From NCBI RefSeq assembly GCF_000281045.1, contig NW_008246079.1, positions 239,736 to 303,735 of the forward strand: a stretch of DNA of 64,000 nt, written 5' to 3'. The notes under the pieces were generated by a model. It saw only the letters and a program-made list of their open reading frames with translations. It was not told the DNA's origin and did no database searches. The position numbers and the translations under genes were made by a program. Origin of the DNA: Saprolegnia diclina VS20. Lineage: Eukaryota; Oomycota; Saprolegniomycetes; Saprolegniales; Saprolegniaceae. Below, piece by piece: positions 41,821-53,216 of the stretch (positions are counted from its first letter, which is position 1; the number at the start of each line of letters is the position of its first letter).

Positions 41821-44107
41821 TTAGCGCTTGAAGAGGCGGGGCAGCCCCCATGTAGACGTTGGGTCGCGCTGGAAGCGCTTCTCGGCGGCCAATTTCTTGA
41901 AGCGCTTGTCGATGGTTTTCTCTACAGGTGGAACATATTGTCAATACTGCGTGCATCACGATATATATATGTACTCTGCACGCTGGTGATGAGGTTGGTG
42001 ATTTTTGTCTTGCGAAGGTTCGTCACAAGACATTTTCGGTGCAGCGCGACGCCCATGAGCTTGTCCATCGCCGACGGGTACCGCGTGAGGCCCTATGTCG
42101 ATTCCAAATGTAAATACGACAAATACGAAAAAATGTTGCACGGTTTGCAGATGCTTGTACTCGAGGCCGTGGAGCTCACAGTAGATTTTGGCGCGGACAC
42201 TCGCTGTGCGCTTCCCTTGTTGCTCCTCGAGCAGGAGCGCCATTTCCCCAAAATGGTCGCCGTCGAAAAGAAATGAAATTTCGATATCGTCGGCTTCCTC
42301 GCCATCCTAGGACGACATTTGTCTGCGATTCTTGAAAGAGATAGCCTAATGAACCGGTGTGTGCGTCGGCTCAAACACTTGGAGGACGCCGCGCGCCACG
42401 ATGAACATCTCACTGCCATACTCGCCCATCTACATGCACCTTTCGAATCGACCGAAACTGCAACACTCTACCTTGAGAACCGTCGAATGCGGCGAGAGGA
42501 AGAGCGGCTTCAAGTAGACAGCAATGTACGCCGTAAAACCCTTGGGTACATCTAGCACCCACATGTTAAGAGTGTTGCGAGGTCGGTCAAATACCTTGAA
42601 AAAACGTGATATTTTTGATCGTCATGCGAATGTAGTGGTCAGTGATTTCTTCGCGGAGCGACGACGAAAGGTCTTCGAGGATGCGGCTTTCGTCGTAGAC
42701 GGTCTTGCGCTGTAAAAAGTACCGATAATACCTAGCGAAACATTATGTCATCGCTTATTTGGACATTTTAGGATGGAAGTACCGCCGTGTGCGCAGCTGC
42801 AGCGGCCCCGGGAGGCCGCGCGACTCCATGTACGCATTGAGCTCGTTCAGGCGCTCGAAATATCGATTTTTGGTCACGTTCATCGACGCCACGCTCGACG
42901 AGACGCTCGCAATCATAAACGCATACGTGCCTACAACACAATTTGAGTTTCAATTCACAAACGAATATGGGATACCGGCCGACACGACCATGCCGACAAT
43001 CGTAAACATGCGCTCCGTCTACACACCGAAAGTCCTCTGTTGTCGAATTTGGAAGACGTACGATGGTCACAGGCACAAAGTCACCAAACCCGACCGTCGC
43101 CATCATCGTAAACGCAAAGTAGAGCGACGAAATGTACATGTCGAGCTTGGAGTAGGTTGTCTGCCAAATGCTAGACAATTCCGTACAATTTCCCTTCAAC
43201 CGTCGAAAGAAAGGGCATCGTACTGTTTGGCAAACGTGGCGTACGCGATCCACGACGTCGATGGGTCTTGCGCGGCCATGCCGGCCGCATAGTCGTCGTT
43301 GATGGTCGTCCCGATAAAGTAAAAGCCACACGCGGTAAAGTGCGCCACAAACAAAATGCACAACAGGAGCTTGGAGACCACAATGTAGTTGCGGTTGATG
43401 TTCAACTTGTCTTCGCAAAATTCGACAAACGTTTGCACCTGCTTCCAATGCAGACAAGACCAATCCGACATGTCGTTAGATCTACCTTGAGCACGCGCAG
43501 CACTTTGGCGATGCGCGTAAGGCGAAGCACGCGCAGGAGCCGCGGCAACTGGGTCGCGTGCGTCTGGGCCGACCAGAGCGCTCGAAACACCGTGTCCCAC
43601 GGGAATGTTGCAAACACATCGAAACCGAGCCAGCCGCGGACGTACATGGCAGCAATTTGGCGCGGACTCGACACAACGTCGCCCGTCTTTGGGTCCACGT
43701 AGGCCGAACTAGAGTCCATGCGTCTTTAGCCCTCGAGGAAATGGAATGTACCGAAACATGATGACAATGTCGAGGGCATACAACATGTCGGTGATGTTGT
43801 CGGCAATGACCCACTGACTCACTTGATAGTCCTGGAAGTCGCTGAGCAACCGTGCGATGAGAAGAGCGCGTACCGCGACCGAGTAGAAGCTCGAGACGTA
43901 CGGGACCACCGTGCACACGTACGCGAGCAAGACGAGGTTCATGGCGTCCCAAATGACGCGAAACTGGTGGCTTGGGTACAAGATCCACCGTTCGCGGTCC
44001 CCGCCGCCTCCGTCGCAACTCTCGTCTAGTGGGTCGCTGACGTGCTGGGTGGTCGGGAGGACCTTGGAGCTCCGGCGCTGGCTCGGCGTATATTGCTTGC
44101 TTCGCAT
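41821..44107 (-). CDS. cyclic-nucleotide-gated-type K+ channel, copy 1
   Basis: Thirteen exons: 44107-43874, 43831-43752, 43708-43486, 43438-43224, 43170-43062, 43018-42976, 42930-42783, 42731-42595, 42551-42472, 42429-42355, 42306-42142, 42092-41975, 41921-41821; 575 aa. It has six transmembrane segments. S4 is Arg/Lys-periodic (LPRLLRVLRLTRIAKVLRVLK region). The pore filter is TVGFGD, indicating K+ selectivity. A C-linker and a cyclic-nucleotide-binding domain follow, with GDHFGEMALLLEE and RTASVRAK (phosphate-binding cassette). The order fits the EAG/HCN/CNG superfamily. All introns are 42-53 nt. It lies 50 bp downstream of copy 2 on the same strand. Confidence 0.9.
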
Positions 44108-44157
44108 CAAGATCGCAATTGAAACCGCTCCTAAGTACTAGCAACCGGCGTTGTATA

Positions 44158-46441
44158 TTAGTAGTCGATAAGGCGTTTGGTCGACTGCTGCGAGTCGCCC
44201 ACAAAGCGCGGGTTGAGCGTAAAGCGCCGCTGCGAACGGCCGGGGACGCTCTCCTTTGGCCGCTCTATCGATCCGACTCGTTAGTCATTTAATCTGAGAG
44301 AGGCATGTACTAGGAGAGCTTGTGAGGAGGTTGGAGATCTTGGCCGATCGGAGATTCGTGAGCAAAATTTTGCGCTGCAGGGCATCCCGCATGAGCTTGT
44401 CCATCACGGAAGGGTACCGGGCAAGGCCCTATCGCATATTTTCAGATCCACATTCCACGATATAGCAACAAGCGCTACGATTTGGAGTTTTTTGTAGTCG
44501 AGCGCGTGCAGCTCACAGTAAATTTTGGCGCGGACGCTGGCCGACCGTAGGTTTTGCTGCTCTTCCAGCAAAAGCGCCATTTCGCCAAAATGATCGCCGT
44601 CCGATAAGAGAGAAATCTCAATATCACCGGCCGACGACCCGTCCTACGCCAAGTGAGGTTGTTGTTTGGGACAGGACACGATACCTTGGCCACAAGAGGT
44701 TCGTAGACTTGAAGAATCCCGCGGGCAACAATGAACATTTCACTCGCATCGTCGCCCATCTATCGTATTCGACCTACAGCAACGAGCTCGAGACTAGAGG
44801 ATTACCTTGAGGGCAATCGATTGCGGTGATAAAAAGAGCGGCTTGAGGTGGATCGCAATGAACGCAGTAAAGCCTTTGGGGACGTCTAAACGAAAACGTT
44901 GCGTTTTTTTATCCTGGATGGGAGAGTGTACCTTGGAAAAACGCAATGTTTTTGATTGTGATGTGAATGTAGTGCTCGGTGATTTCTTCGCGCAGCGTTG
45001 TCGAGAGGTCGCCGAGAATTCGGCTTTCGTCGTACACGGTCTTGTGCTGGAGGAAATACCGGTAATACCTATGATGCAAAACCATTAGTTTCCGAAAATA
45101 TACGACGGGTTGTGCAATGGACACACCGTCGGGTGCGCAGTACGAGGGGCGGTGGCAGCTCCCGTGACTCCATGTACGCATTGAGCTCGTTCAGGCGCTC
45201 GAAATATCGATTTTTGGTCACATTCATCGACGCCACGCTCGACGAGACGCTCGCAATCATAAACGCATACGTGCCTACAGCACAATTTGGGTTTCAAGCG
45301 CACAATGGAAAAGAATGGTATACCGGCCGAGAGCACCATGCCAAACATGGTGTAAATGCGCTCATTCTACACAGTTGGGGAATCAGAAAAAGGAAATGTG
45401 AAGTTTCGCAGACGATGGTAATCGGGGTAAAGTCGCCAAACCCGACGGTTGCCATCATCGTAAAGGCAAAATAGAGCGTCGACGTGTACATTTCGGGCTT
45501 GGTGTACGACAATTTCCAGATCCTAGAGACAATTGTTAGTTTCTCGATAGCTTGAGCGTCGTACTTTTTCGTAAATGTGGCGTAAGCTATCCAGGACGAC
45601 GTCGGGTCGCCGCTGTGTAGCCCGGCCGCATATTGATCGTTGACCATGGTCCCGAGCGCATAAAAGCCGCACGCGGTAAAGTGAGCCACGAGCACAATAC
45701 TCAATAGGAGCTTGGAGACCACAATGTAGTTGCGGTTGATGTTGAACTGGTCCTCACAAAAGTCGATCAATGATTGGATCTAGCACGACATCATAAATTC
45801 TCTAGAAGACGCCGCAAGCGTACCCGGAGCACGCGCAGCACTTTGGCGATGCGCGTGAGGCGGAAGACACGCAGAATGCGCGGGTACTGCGTCGCTCGGG
45901 ACTGTGTTGCATCAAGCTGGTTGAAAATCGTATCCCACGGCAGTGTTGTGCACAGATCAAAGCCAAACCACCCGCGTAGATACCGCGTGGCAATGCGTTT
46001 GGGTTCGGCGACCACATCGCCCGTTTTAGGGTCGACGTACGCCGTGCTAGACACACAAATATGAAACAATGCCTGCTACAGCTAGAGGAAGAGACCGAAA
46101 GCGGATGAGGATATCGACGCCGTAGAGCGCATCGGAGATGGCGTCATAGAGAACCCAGTCACTGGCTTGGTACTCCTGACCCGGAGATGAGACGACGTAA
46201 GTATCAAGGCAGCAGAGTGTACCGCGAGTGAGTAAAAGCTAGAGACGTACGGCACGCAGGCGCAGATGTACGCCACCAGTGCGAGGTTCACAACACTCCA
46301 TAGCCTCTGGAAAGAGCTGTGGGGGTAGATGATGCCACGGGCCTTCGTGTCACGGCGGGTTGTGCTCCATGATCGTCGCCAGCTGGATCGTGCAGGTAGG
46401 GCCGGACAACTGGTGCTCGGGTGGACCTTCCCAGCGCCCAT
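44158..46441 (-). CDS. cyclic-nucleotide-gated-type K+ channel, copy 2
   Basis: Thirteen exons: 46441-46223, 46175-46096, 46046-45824, 45779-45565, 45522-45414, 45366-45324, 45274-45127, 45068-44932, 44885-44806, 44759-44685, 44643-44479, 44428-44311, 44264-44158; 572 aa. Internal exons 2-12 have exactly the same lengths as in copy 1. Domains: S1-S6, S4 with YPRILRVFRLTRIAKVL, pore TVGFGD, a C-linker, and a CNBD with GDHFGEMALLLEE and RSASVRAK. The C-terminus differs (QRRFTLNPRF...). Exon 7 is nearly identical to copy 1 over its first 110 bp, then diverges, indicating conversion. An alternative upstream start is possible. Confidence 0.9.
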
Positions 46442-47055
46442 GTCTCGTTTGGCCTTGCTACGGAAATAGATAGTCCCACATATATAAAGTGGTGCTAAAT
46501 TTATAGATGTTTGGTCGGACTCCGCAGGTTTTTAACTCTGTTAGATGCAATTGGTTGCAGTGCTTCGCGTGCCCCTCAGCGACCTGTTTGCTGCACCACG
46601 CAACGCTGCTCGACGCCGAGCACATGACCCGAAGCACTCAATCAACGAAGCATGGCATTGGTCACGAGTACAAATGACATTATTGTTGTGGTGTCAAGTT
46701 ACGTACTACATAGCATTGACCTCGTGGCAGGCGACCACTCACTTGCAGACTTGACACAATCAGGCATCACGCGCGATGTTTTAACACCTCATCGCGCTTT
46801 GATTGGTCCTTGAAAAAATCGAAGCCGGGATACCGCCAATCACATCGCGACATTTTTCGATGCCCCAATCCACTGCTCGGAACTCCATGTCGTGGCAAGC
46901 GGCAGGAAGCGAGCAGCTCCGTTGCCATTAGGATATCATGTACGCTGTAGCTCGAACCATAGCGTTAATGGAGACATACATCACTTGGTAGTGAACGGAG
47001 TACGCGGCTCGCGCTGCTTTCTCAAAGGTCGTTTCCTGTAACGTCAGTTCAAAGC
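46442..47055. promoter_or_regulatory. divergent promoter region, channel copy 2 / Cys-rich secreted protein
   Basis: 614-bp spacer between divergent starts. GATTGG at 46801-46806 and a CCAATC near 46847 are visible. No gene is supported. Confidence 0.4.
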
Positions 47056-50000
47056 ATGTTGGGCGTTCTCGTGGCAGCGACGCTCGTCTTGCCTAGTGCC
47101 AATGCATGCGTGTCAGAGAGCGGCTACTGCCAGCTTCTGCCCTCCGAAGGGTTGGCGACAGATCCGTGTTCCGATCTCGCGCCGTGCCCAACGGGTAGCT
47201 ATTGCAGGTGCGACCATACCTTCGCGATCGGGACCTCAGGCCGGCAAATTAGAAACAATCGCTTGACGCGGTGCCCCGCGGGCTTTTTCGGAAACGTGAC
47301 GGGCCTTCAAACACCGCAGTGCTCTGGCCTCTGCCCCGCCGGGTTCTACTGCCCCCTTGGAACGTACGTCCCCCCATTTTGAATCCGCCGCGTGGACCTA
47401 CTATAATGGCTTAGCGCCGAGCCCATTGCTTGCGGCGGACAGCACCTCTACTGCGCTCTTGGCGCCGCAGCACCGTCGCTCGTTCCTCCTGGGTACTACG
47501 CGCTTGGTATCGATGCCACGAGACGGTATACGACGCATCGTATATCGAAACAACTGCAACTGTGTAGCGAGTCGGTTGCTCTCTGTGAAGCAGGCTTCTA
47601 CTGCGTCAACGGGCAGCTCCTGCCGTGTGTCGAGGGGACCTTTGGCTCAACCAGCGGGCTGACATCGCCGGCATGCTCGGATGTGTGTCCTCCAGGGAGC
47701 TACTGCCCACTTGGTGCGAGTGCCCCCCTTCCATGCCCGCCGGGTATCAACTCTATATCAAGTTGCCAATTTTGCCATATGCAAGGATCTAGGGACCTAT
47801 GGCGTCACCGACAGCTTGTCGACGCCAGCGTGCTCGGGCGCGTGCCCCGAAGGCTTCTACTGCCCCGCCGGCACCACGACCCCATTGGCTTGTCCCGACG
47901 GTGCTTTGTGCCCGGTGGGCAGTGCGTCACCGCGCGTCGTGCCGCCAGGCATGCACCTCGTCCCAGCTAAAGACCCCATGACGCAGGCCATCACGATGGT
48001 GGCGACCCGTTGCCCTCCAGGCTCGTACTGCGTCTATGGTGCGCATTAGAGGTAGCCAAGGGAGCCTCCACGTCGATGTTCATGTAGGAAAAGCCTTTCC
48101 CTGTCCTGTCGGCCGGTTCGGGGCCACCGAGGGACTCAATTCGAGCCGTTGCTCGGGTGTGTGTCCTGCTGGCTCGCTTTGCGTTGCGGGCACGGTCACC
48201 CCGGTGCGCCTCGTTGGCTCAGCGTGTGCTTATAGCTGCGTGATGCTGTAGTCGCCGTGCAGCGACGCGGCCTTCTTTTGCCCCTCGGACAGCTACGCTC
48301 TGCAGCCGGTTGGTGTTGGCAACTACTCGAGTCCGATCGACTCTTTGTATCACAAAGACCAAGCCGTGTGTGAACCGGGGCACTACTGTCTCAACGGGCT
48401 TCGATCCCCGTGTCCGGCGGGTGCCTTTGGTAGTGCATTTGGCTTGACAACACCGGCTTGCAGGTGCGGCGCGTGGACGCGGTCCATCTCATGTCCTTGT
48501 AGTGGACAGTGTGCACCGGGGTACTATTGCCCGCAAGGAAGTTTGGGCGCGACCGCCAACGAGTGCGGCAGCCCCCATACGTACTGTCCGGAAGGCTCAC
48601 CGCGCCCCCTTTGTACGCTTGCTACACAGTTTGTACTGATAAGGAGACTACTTGTAGTCGTATCGAGCGGCTACTGCGGCGTGGGGGCGTCGGCAACGAC
48701 ACAAGCGGCGCAAGCACTCGCACCACCGGGCTCGTTTGCGTTTGAAGGCCAGTGCTACTTGTGTCCCGGGGGATACTATGGCACCGACCCCGGCAGCATC
48801 TCGCCAACATGTTCGGGCGTTTGTGCATCGGGGTACTACTGCCCGCCAGGAAGCACGTCGCCCTTCCAAGTGACATGTGGGCTCGGGTCGTACTGCCCGT
48901 CCGGCTCGAAGTTGCCAACGCCAGTCACCCGCGGGTTTTATTCGGTAGGCTTCAACTTGCTGTCCCTGCGATGGAGAGTCCCTTACGGCTAGTACATTGC
49001 GACTACTGATACGTGTGGTCCTGGACTCTATCGAAGCGCGTCGACGTCGCTGGCCGCTCTCTTGCTCGCTGGTTGGTCCACGATTGCTGTCGACTATGGT
49101 GACGCGCTCTTCCCTTTTGCCCCGTACAACTTGTCTCGCCGAGAGGTGACACTCATATCGTCTTCACAGGTGTGTGCCGTGCCCACTCGGGACCTTCAAG
49201 CCAGACGACGGCGACAGCCAAAGCCTCTGCCAAGCGTGTCCGCCATTCACATCAACGAGGTACGTGACGACTGTGACTGTAGCACACTGCGCACTGTGTA
49301 GCTCGATCGACCGCACAACTTGTTCTTGCTATCGGCTCTCGGGGGGCGCGACGTGGGAGGCGACCACGACAGCCTTGTACTTTGACGGTGTCACCTGCAT
49401 CCACCTTCCGATCGCAACCCAAGTAGACGGCTTTACAGTCTCTGAAAATGGTGCCATGGTATGTAGATGGCGTCGCTTCTACCGCCCAACACGTCGTGGA
49501 CCAAGTACCAAGAGGCGGCTTGCAAGCCCGGGTACTACTGCGTTCAGGGCGCTCGATCGCCGTGTCCTGCTGGCCGGTGCAGCTCCACCCAAGCCCGTGA
49601 GTCTCTTCACCGTTGTCCGACATAGGTTTGGCACCTCCTGGAAGGAAACAAATCCTCTGTGCACAAATGCGTGTCGACGGGGACACTACTGCCCGGTTGC
49701 CAGCGCCCACGACGCCGTGGTATGCTTAGTTGGAATAGCTCTTGTCAAGTTCGTGCATGCAAGGAGCCGTGCGGTGCGCCGTACTTGTACTGCCCCTCGG
49801 GCTCGCCGTACCCCGTCGCGGTGACGGCAGGCTTCTACTCGCTCGACTCGGTCGCAGGTACCATCCACTGTTGTCAACCACACTGCAGTACTCTGGCCAG
49901 GGCTCTTCTCTGACATCACGCGCCGCGACGCGCAAGCCCCATGTGAGCCAGGCTCGTTTTGCCAGTACGGCCTTCGCTACCCATGTCCGGGCGGCCGCTA

Positions 50001-51110
50001 CGGCAGCGCAGCCCAAGAGACATCGACACTCGTACGCACATCGTGGCGTAGTAGTTCTTCTCAATGCATTCTGGTGGCACCTAGTGCACGGGTCTCTGCC
50101 AGCGCGGCTTCTACTGCCCTCCAGGAAGCTCGCTTCCGACGCAAGTGGGTGCTATTTTGCTATAAAAGCTATCAGAAATCATTTACTAACGTAGGTGGCG
50201 TGCGGAAACGCTTCCGTCATCTGTCGCCGGGGATCGGCGTCGCCCGAGCCCGTCGCTGTGGGCTACTACTCGGGCGGTGACACGTCCCCGTACGTCCGAG
50301 CTGTTCGATGATGCGGACGAAAATGGCGCGTAAAACGGAGGCGTTGGATCGCGACAGCATGCGCTGGTACCAGCTGCCTTGCCCCTTGGGCTCCTATTGC
50401 GTCGACGGAACTTCGTTTCTGTGCCCGGGGGGCACGTACGGAGGTGTCCCACAACTCACGCGGCCAACGTGCTCGGGCCTCTGTGCGCCGGGGTACTACT
50501 GCCCGACGGGCAGCATCGCTGCGCAAGCGTTTCCATGCGGTAACGTGAGCGTCTACTGCCCTCCAGGGTCACCCCAGCCTCTCGCCGTATCGGTGGGGTA
50601 CTACACCACGGGTGGCACCAACAGCACACGGTTTGCGAATGCCTCTCTCGCCGACGACATACCTCGCACTTGGTTAGGTCGGGCCAAGCACTCTGTCCGA
50701 TGGGGTCGTTCTGTCAGCATGGCGTACTCTATCAGTGTCCGCCTGGCACGTTCGGCAGCGCCACAGGTACAGTCTTTGCATGGAAACCCAATGCCATTGC
50801 ATATTGCATGCATGTAGGCTTGACCGTCGAGACATGCAGCGGCTGGTGCAGCGCGGGCTTCTTTTGTCCGCCCGGCACCGTTTCTGCGACCGCCAATGCG
50901 TACGCTCCTTTGCCGTCTCTGTCGGTTGTCCTCGATCATGGAGGTGCACAGGTGCGGGCCATCGTCCTACTCGATCGACGGTCAAGGCGAATGCATGGCG
51001 TGTCCGGCAGCCCGACCTTTGATGCCGTGTCACAACAGTCGCGCGTGCTGCCAGTAGCTACGAAATTGCCCGGTCTCTTCTTCCTTGCCGTGCTCGTACG
51101 ACGTGAATAA
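47056..51110 (+). CDS. secreted cysteine-rich GCC2/GCC3 (ephrin-receptor-like) repeat protein, many exons
   Basis: ATG 47056 starts a clear signal peptide (MLGVLVAATLVLPSANA). Resolved exons are 47056-47207, 47253-47363, 47415-47525, 47568-47743, 47793-48038, 48088-48203, 48252-48463, 48503-48612 and 48658 to about 48942; introns are 39-51 nt. Further exons follow the same scheme to about 51110; the 3' end is unresolved. The protein is a string of units with consensus C-P-x-G-x-[FY]-G-x-x-x-G-L-x-x-P-x-C-S-G-x-C-x-x-G-[FY]-Y-C-P-x-G, typical of GCC2/GCC3 domains found in large protist surface proteins. Cys spacing implies extensive disulfides. No membrane anchor was found. Adhesion or wall/matrix function is inferred. 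Confidence 0.75.
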
Positions 51111-51262
51111 CTCAGTTTGCCCTTTCTACACCTACCCCTACCCTAACCCTCATGCAGTGGCCACGCGATAGCTGTTCAAGAGCCCTTGACAAAGAACAGA
51201 CGCGTATCGCGCACCGCTCTCAGCAACTCGTCTGTGCATTCAACTAGCTCAAGACGGTGTCT
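51111..51262. other. short convergent spacer with telomere-like motif
   Basis: Contains CCTACCCCTACCCTAACCC at about 51131-51150. Part could be 3' UTR or a terminal intron of the Cys-rich gene. Confidence 0.35.
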
Positions 51263-52750
51263 TTACGTTAACTGTCTCTGGGTATCACTCGACGTGGAGG
51301 CGAGAGGCGTCAAGATGCCGAGGGCTTCGAGCGCTGCGATACGGTGCGGTGGCCACGTCGCGCGGACGCGTTCGGCTTTGCGCGTGTTCATGAGCGCATT
51401 CGTGAGGTGCAGATCCCACGTGCTCTCTGGCCAGCGCGCGTCGTTGGTGGGTACGACAAACTGCGGCGGAACGCGCAAGTGGCCATGCAGTGCCTTGAAC
51501 GTTTGGAGGGCGTGGAGCACGCGCTCTTGGCGCCACGCAACCATGTCCCACACAAACCCGAGTGCATCGAGCCGTTGGACCATGTCGTCGGTCATCGTCT
51601 TCTTGTGTCGGCGCCAGTCCTTGACGACCGTGCCAAGCGGGAGACCGCGGACCTCAACCGGCCACGCGCTATCGTCTTCGGGTACGACGAACTGCTGAGG
51701 CACGCGCGGGTGGCCAAAGACGCGAATGAACGCCGTAAGCGCGCTGAGCTTGCGCGCCGAGACAAAGTCGAGCACGCTCCACACAAAGCCTTCGTCCTCC
51801 AGTGCCTGGATCTGCTCTTGGCTCAGCGACGACCGGGTCGTCCGAAGCGTATTGACGAGGTTCCCAAGGCGGAGGCCAATGAGGTCGGGCGACCACGTCG
51901 TCGCGTTGGGCGGAATCACAAACGAGTGGGGCACGAGGAGATGGCCAAAATTCGCAGCAAATTCCTTGATCGCCCGCAACTGGAGACCCCAGCGCGGACC
52001 AATGTACGAAAAGTGCATCTCGCGCACGAGCGGTTCGAGGACTGCAAACGGCGGCGACGGGTCGTACCGAAGCGCCTGGAGGTGGCGCCCGAGCGCAAGC
52101 GACTGCACGTACGGCGGGTACGGCGCTTCGGCAGGCGTCCTATACATCAAGGGTACGTCCAAGTTGCCGTACTCGGTATAGTAGATGCGACAGGCGTCGA
52201 CGAGGATCGCGGGTGTCAATGGCGGACGTCGCGTCCGCGGGTGCGCTAGGATTGGTGCGAACCGCGCCATCTCGTCGCCCTTGACATACGACGGAAAGCC
52301 GACGCGCTGCAAGAGACCAAACGCTTGGCCGAGGTCGATGCCCCACGTCTCGCGCGGCCACGCTGCGTTCTTTGGTACGACAAAGTCAAACGGGACAGGG
52401 ATCGGCCCATGCAACGCAAGAAAGGCGTCGAGGGCGCGAAAGCGCACGTCCCAGTGGTGGCGCCGAGCGCTCCATGGAAAACTCAGCGCATCCATGTCGG
52501 CGACGACGCTTGGATCGAGGCGATTCTGGTGGTACAGCGCCCGGAAGCGGCTAAGGTTGATGTCCTTGCCGCGAGCCTCGTCGGGCCACGGCGCTTCGTT
52601 CGGAATGAGAAGAGTGCCATGCGACGGCGCCATGGCGTGGACGTCATGGTACACCTTGACGACGTTCGCAATGCTGCGTTGCTTCTTGGGGCTAAAGTTG
52701 ATGTTGCCGTACGTCGAGAAGGCGGCGCGGCCCGCTGCTCGACGCAGCAT
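51263..52750 (-). CDS. helicase-associated (HA) repeat protein, 6 repeats, probably mitochondrial
   Basis: Intronless from ATG 52750, 495 aa. The start was chosen because MLRRAAGRAAFSTYG is an excellent mitochondrial presequence; an in-frame ATG at 52912 would add a segment of non-coding character. Six HA-like repeats follow (about 25-490) with the core [YF]-[GH]-H-[LP]-x-VP-x-x-FV[VI]P...WP...GL-x-LG-x-[VL]-V, each ending in GF-V-W or a variant. Best matches are repeats 4-6 (GHLLVPHSFVIPP, GHPRVPQQFVVPE, GHLRVPPQFVVPT). No helicase or nuclease motif is seen. Together with 6740-8173 and 11240-15250 it shows that the HA repeat has been built into proteins of different size and probable compartment. 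Confidence 0.83.
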   Translation of the reverse strand: MLRRAAGRAAFSTYGNINFSPKKQRSIANVVKVYHDVHAMAPSHGTLLIPNEAPWPDEARGKDINLSRFRALYHQNRLDPSVVADMDALSFPWSARRHHWDVRFRALDAFLALHGPIPVPFDFVVPKNAAWPRETWGIDLGQAFGLLQRVGFPSYVKGDEMARFAPILAHPRTRRPPLTPAILVDACRIYYTEYGNLDVPLMYRTPAEAPYPPYVQSLALGRHLQALRYDPSPPFAVLEPLVREMHFSYIGPRWGLQLRAIKEFAANFGHLLVPHSFVIPPNATTWSPDLIGLRLGNLVNTLRTTRSSLSQEQIQALEDEGFVWSVLDFVSARKLSALTAFIRVFGHPRVPQQFVVPEDDSAWPVEVRGLPLGTVVKDWRRHKKTMTDDMVQRLDALGFVWDMVAWRQERVLHALQTFKALHGHLRVPPQFVVPTNDARWPESTWDLHLTNALMNTRKAERVRATWPPHRIAALEALGILTPLASTSSDTQRQLT

Positions 52751-53216
52751 CCTGTCAAGTGGGATTTTCGCCGCTTTCGATTCGTCGACTTGTTTGCGGC
52801 AGATGCCGCTTACTAAAAACACACAACAATGGAATGTGGCACGCGCTCCGTGCAACCGAAACGACGCAGAGCGGGAGACCGGTATCGCAAGTCCATGGGT
52901 ATCCATACGCATGGGTAATGAGCCGATCGATGACGCCCTTGATCTTTACTGTCCCGTCGTCGGGATCGGATATGGTCGTGGTGGGAGAGCCGACTTGAGG
53001 CCCAAATGCCACATTGGCGACCATTGAAAGTGGCATGCACCGCAAATAAACAACGGAATGCGGCCAATTCGGCATCGCCCACGGATTTGAGGATTCAAAA
53101 TTCGATCGAAATAACTTGGTGTTTGTATGGGTGTGCTGGACGTGGCAAAAAAATTGAGGCTGGAATTCCCGCTCGTGCCCAGTCCACCAAGTGCAGTCCC
53201 GAGGAAGAGAGCGACC
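52751..53216. promoter_or_regulatory. divergent promoter region, HA protein / SSXT protein
   Basis: 466 bp between divergent starts. No gene supported. Confidence 0.4.

Noticed and set aside
41821-46441. One fused two-domain channel instead of two genes
   Set aside because: Copy 2 ends in an in-frame TAA and copy 1 has its own ATG 50 bp later. Fusion by an unseen intron cannot be excluded but is not needed.
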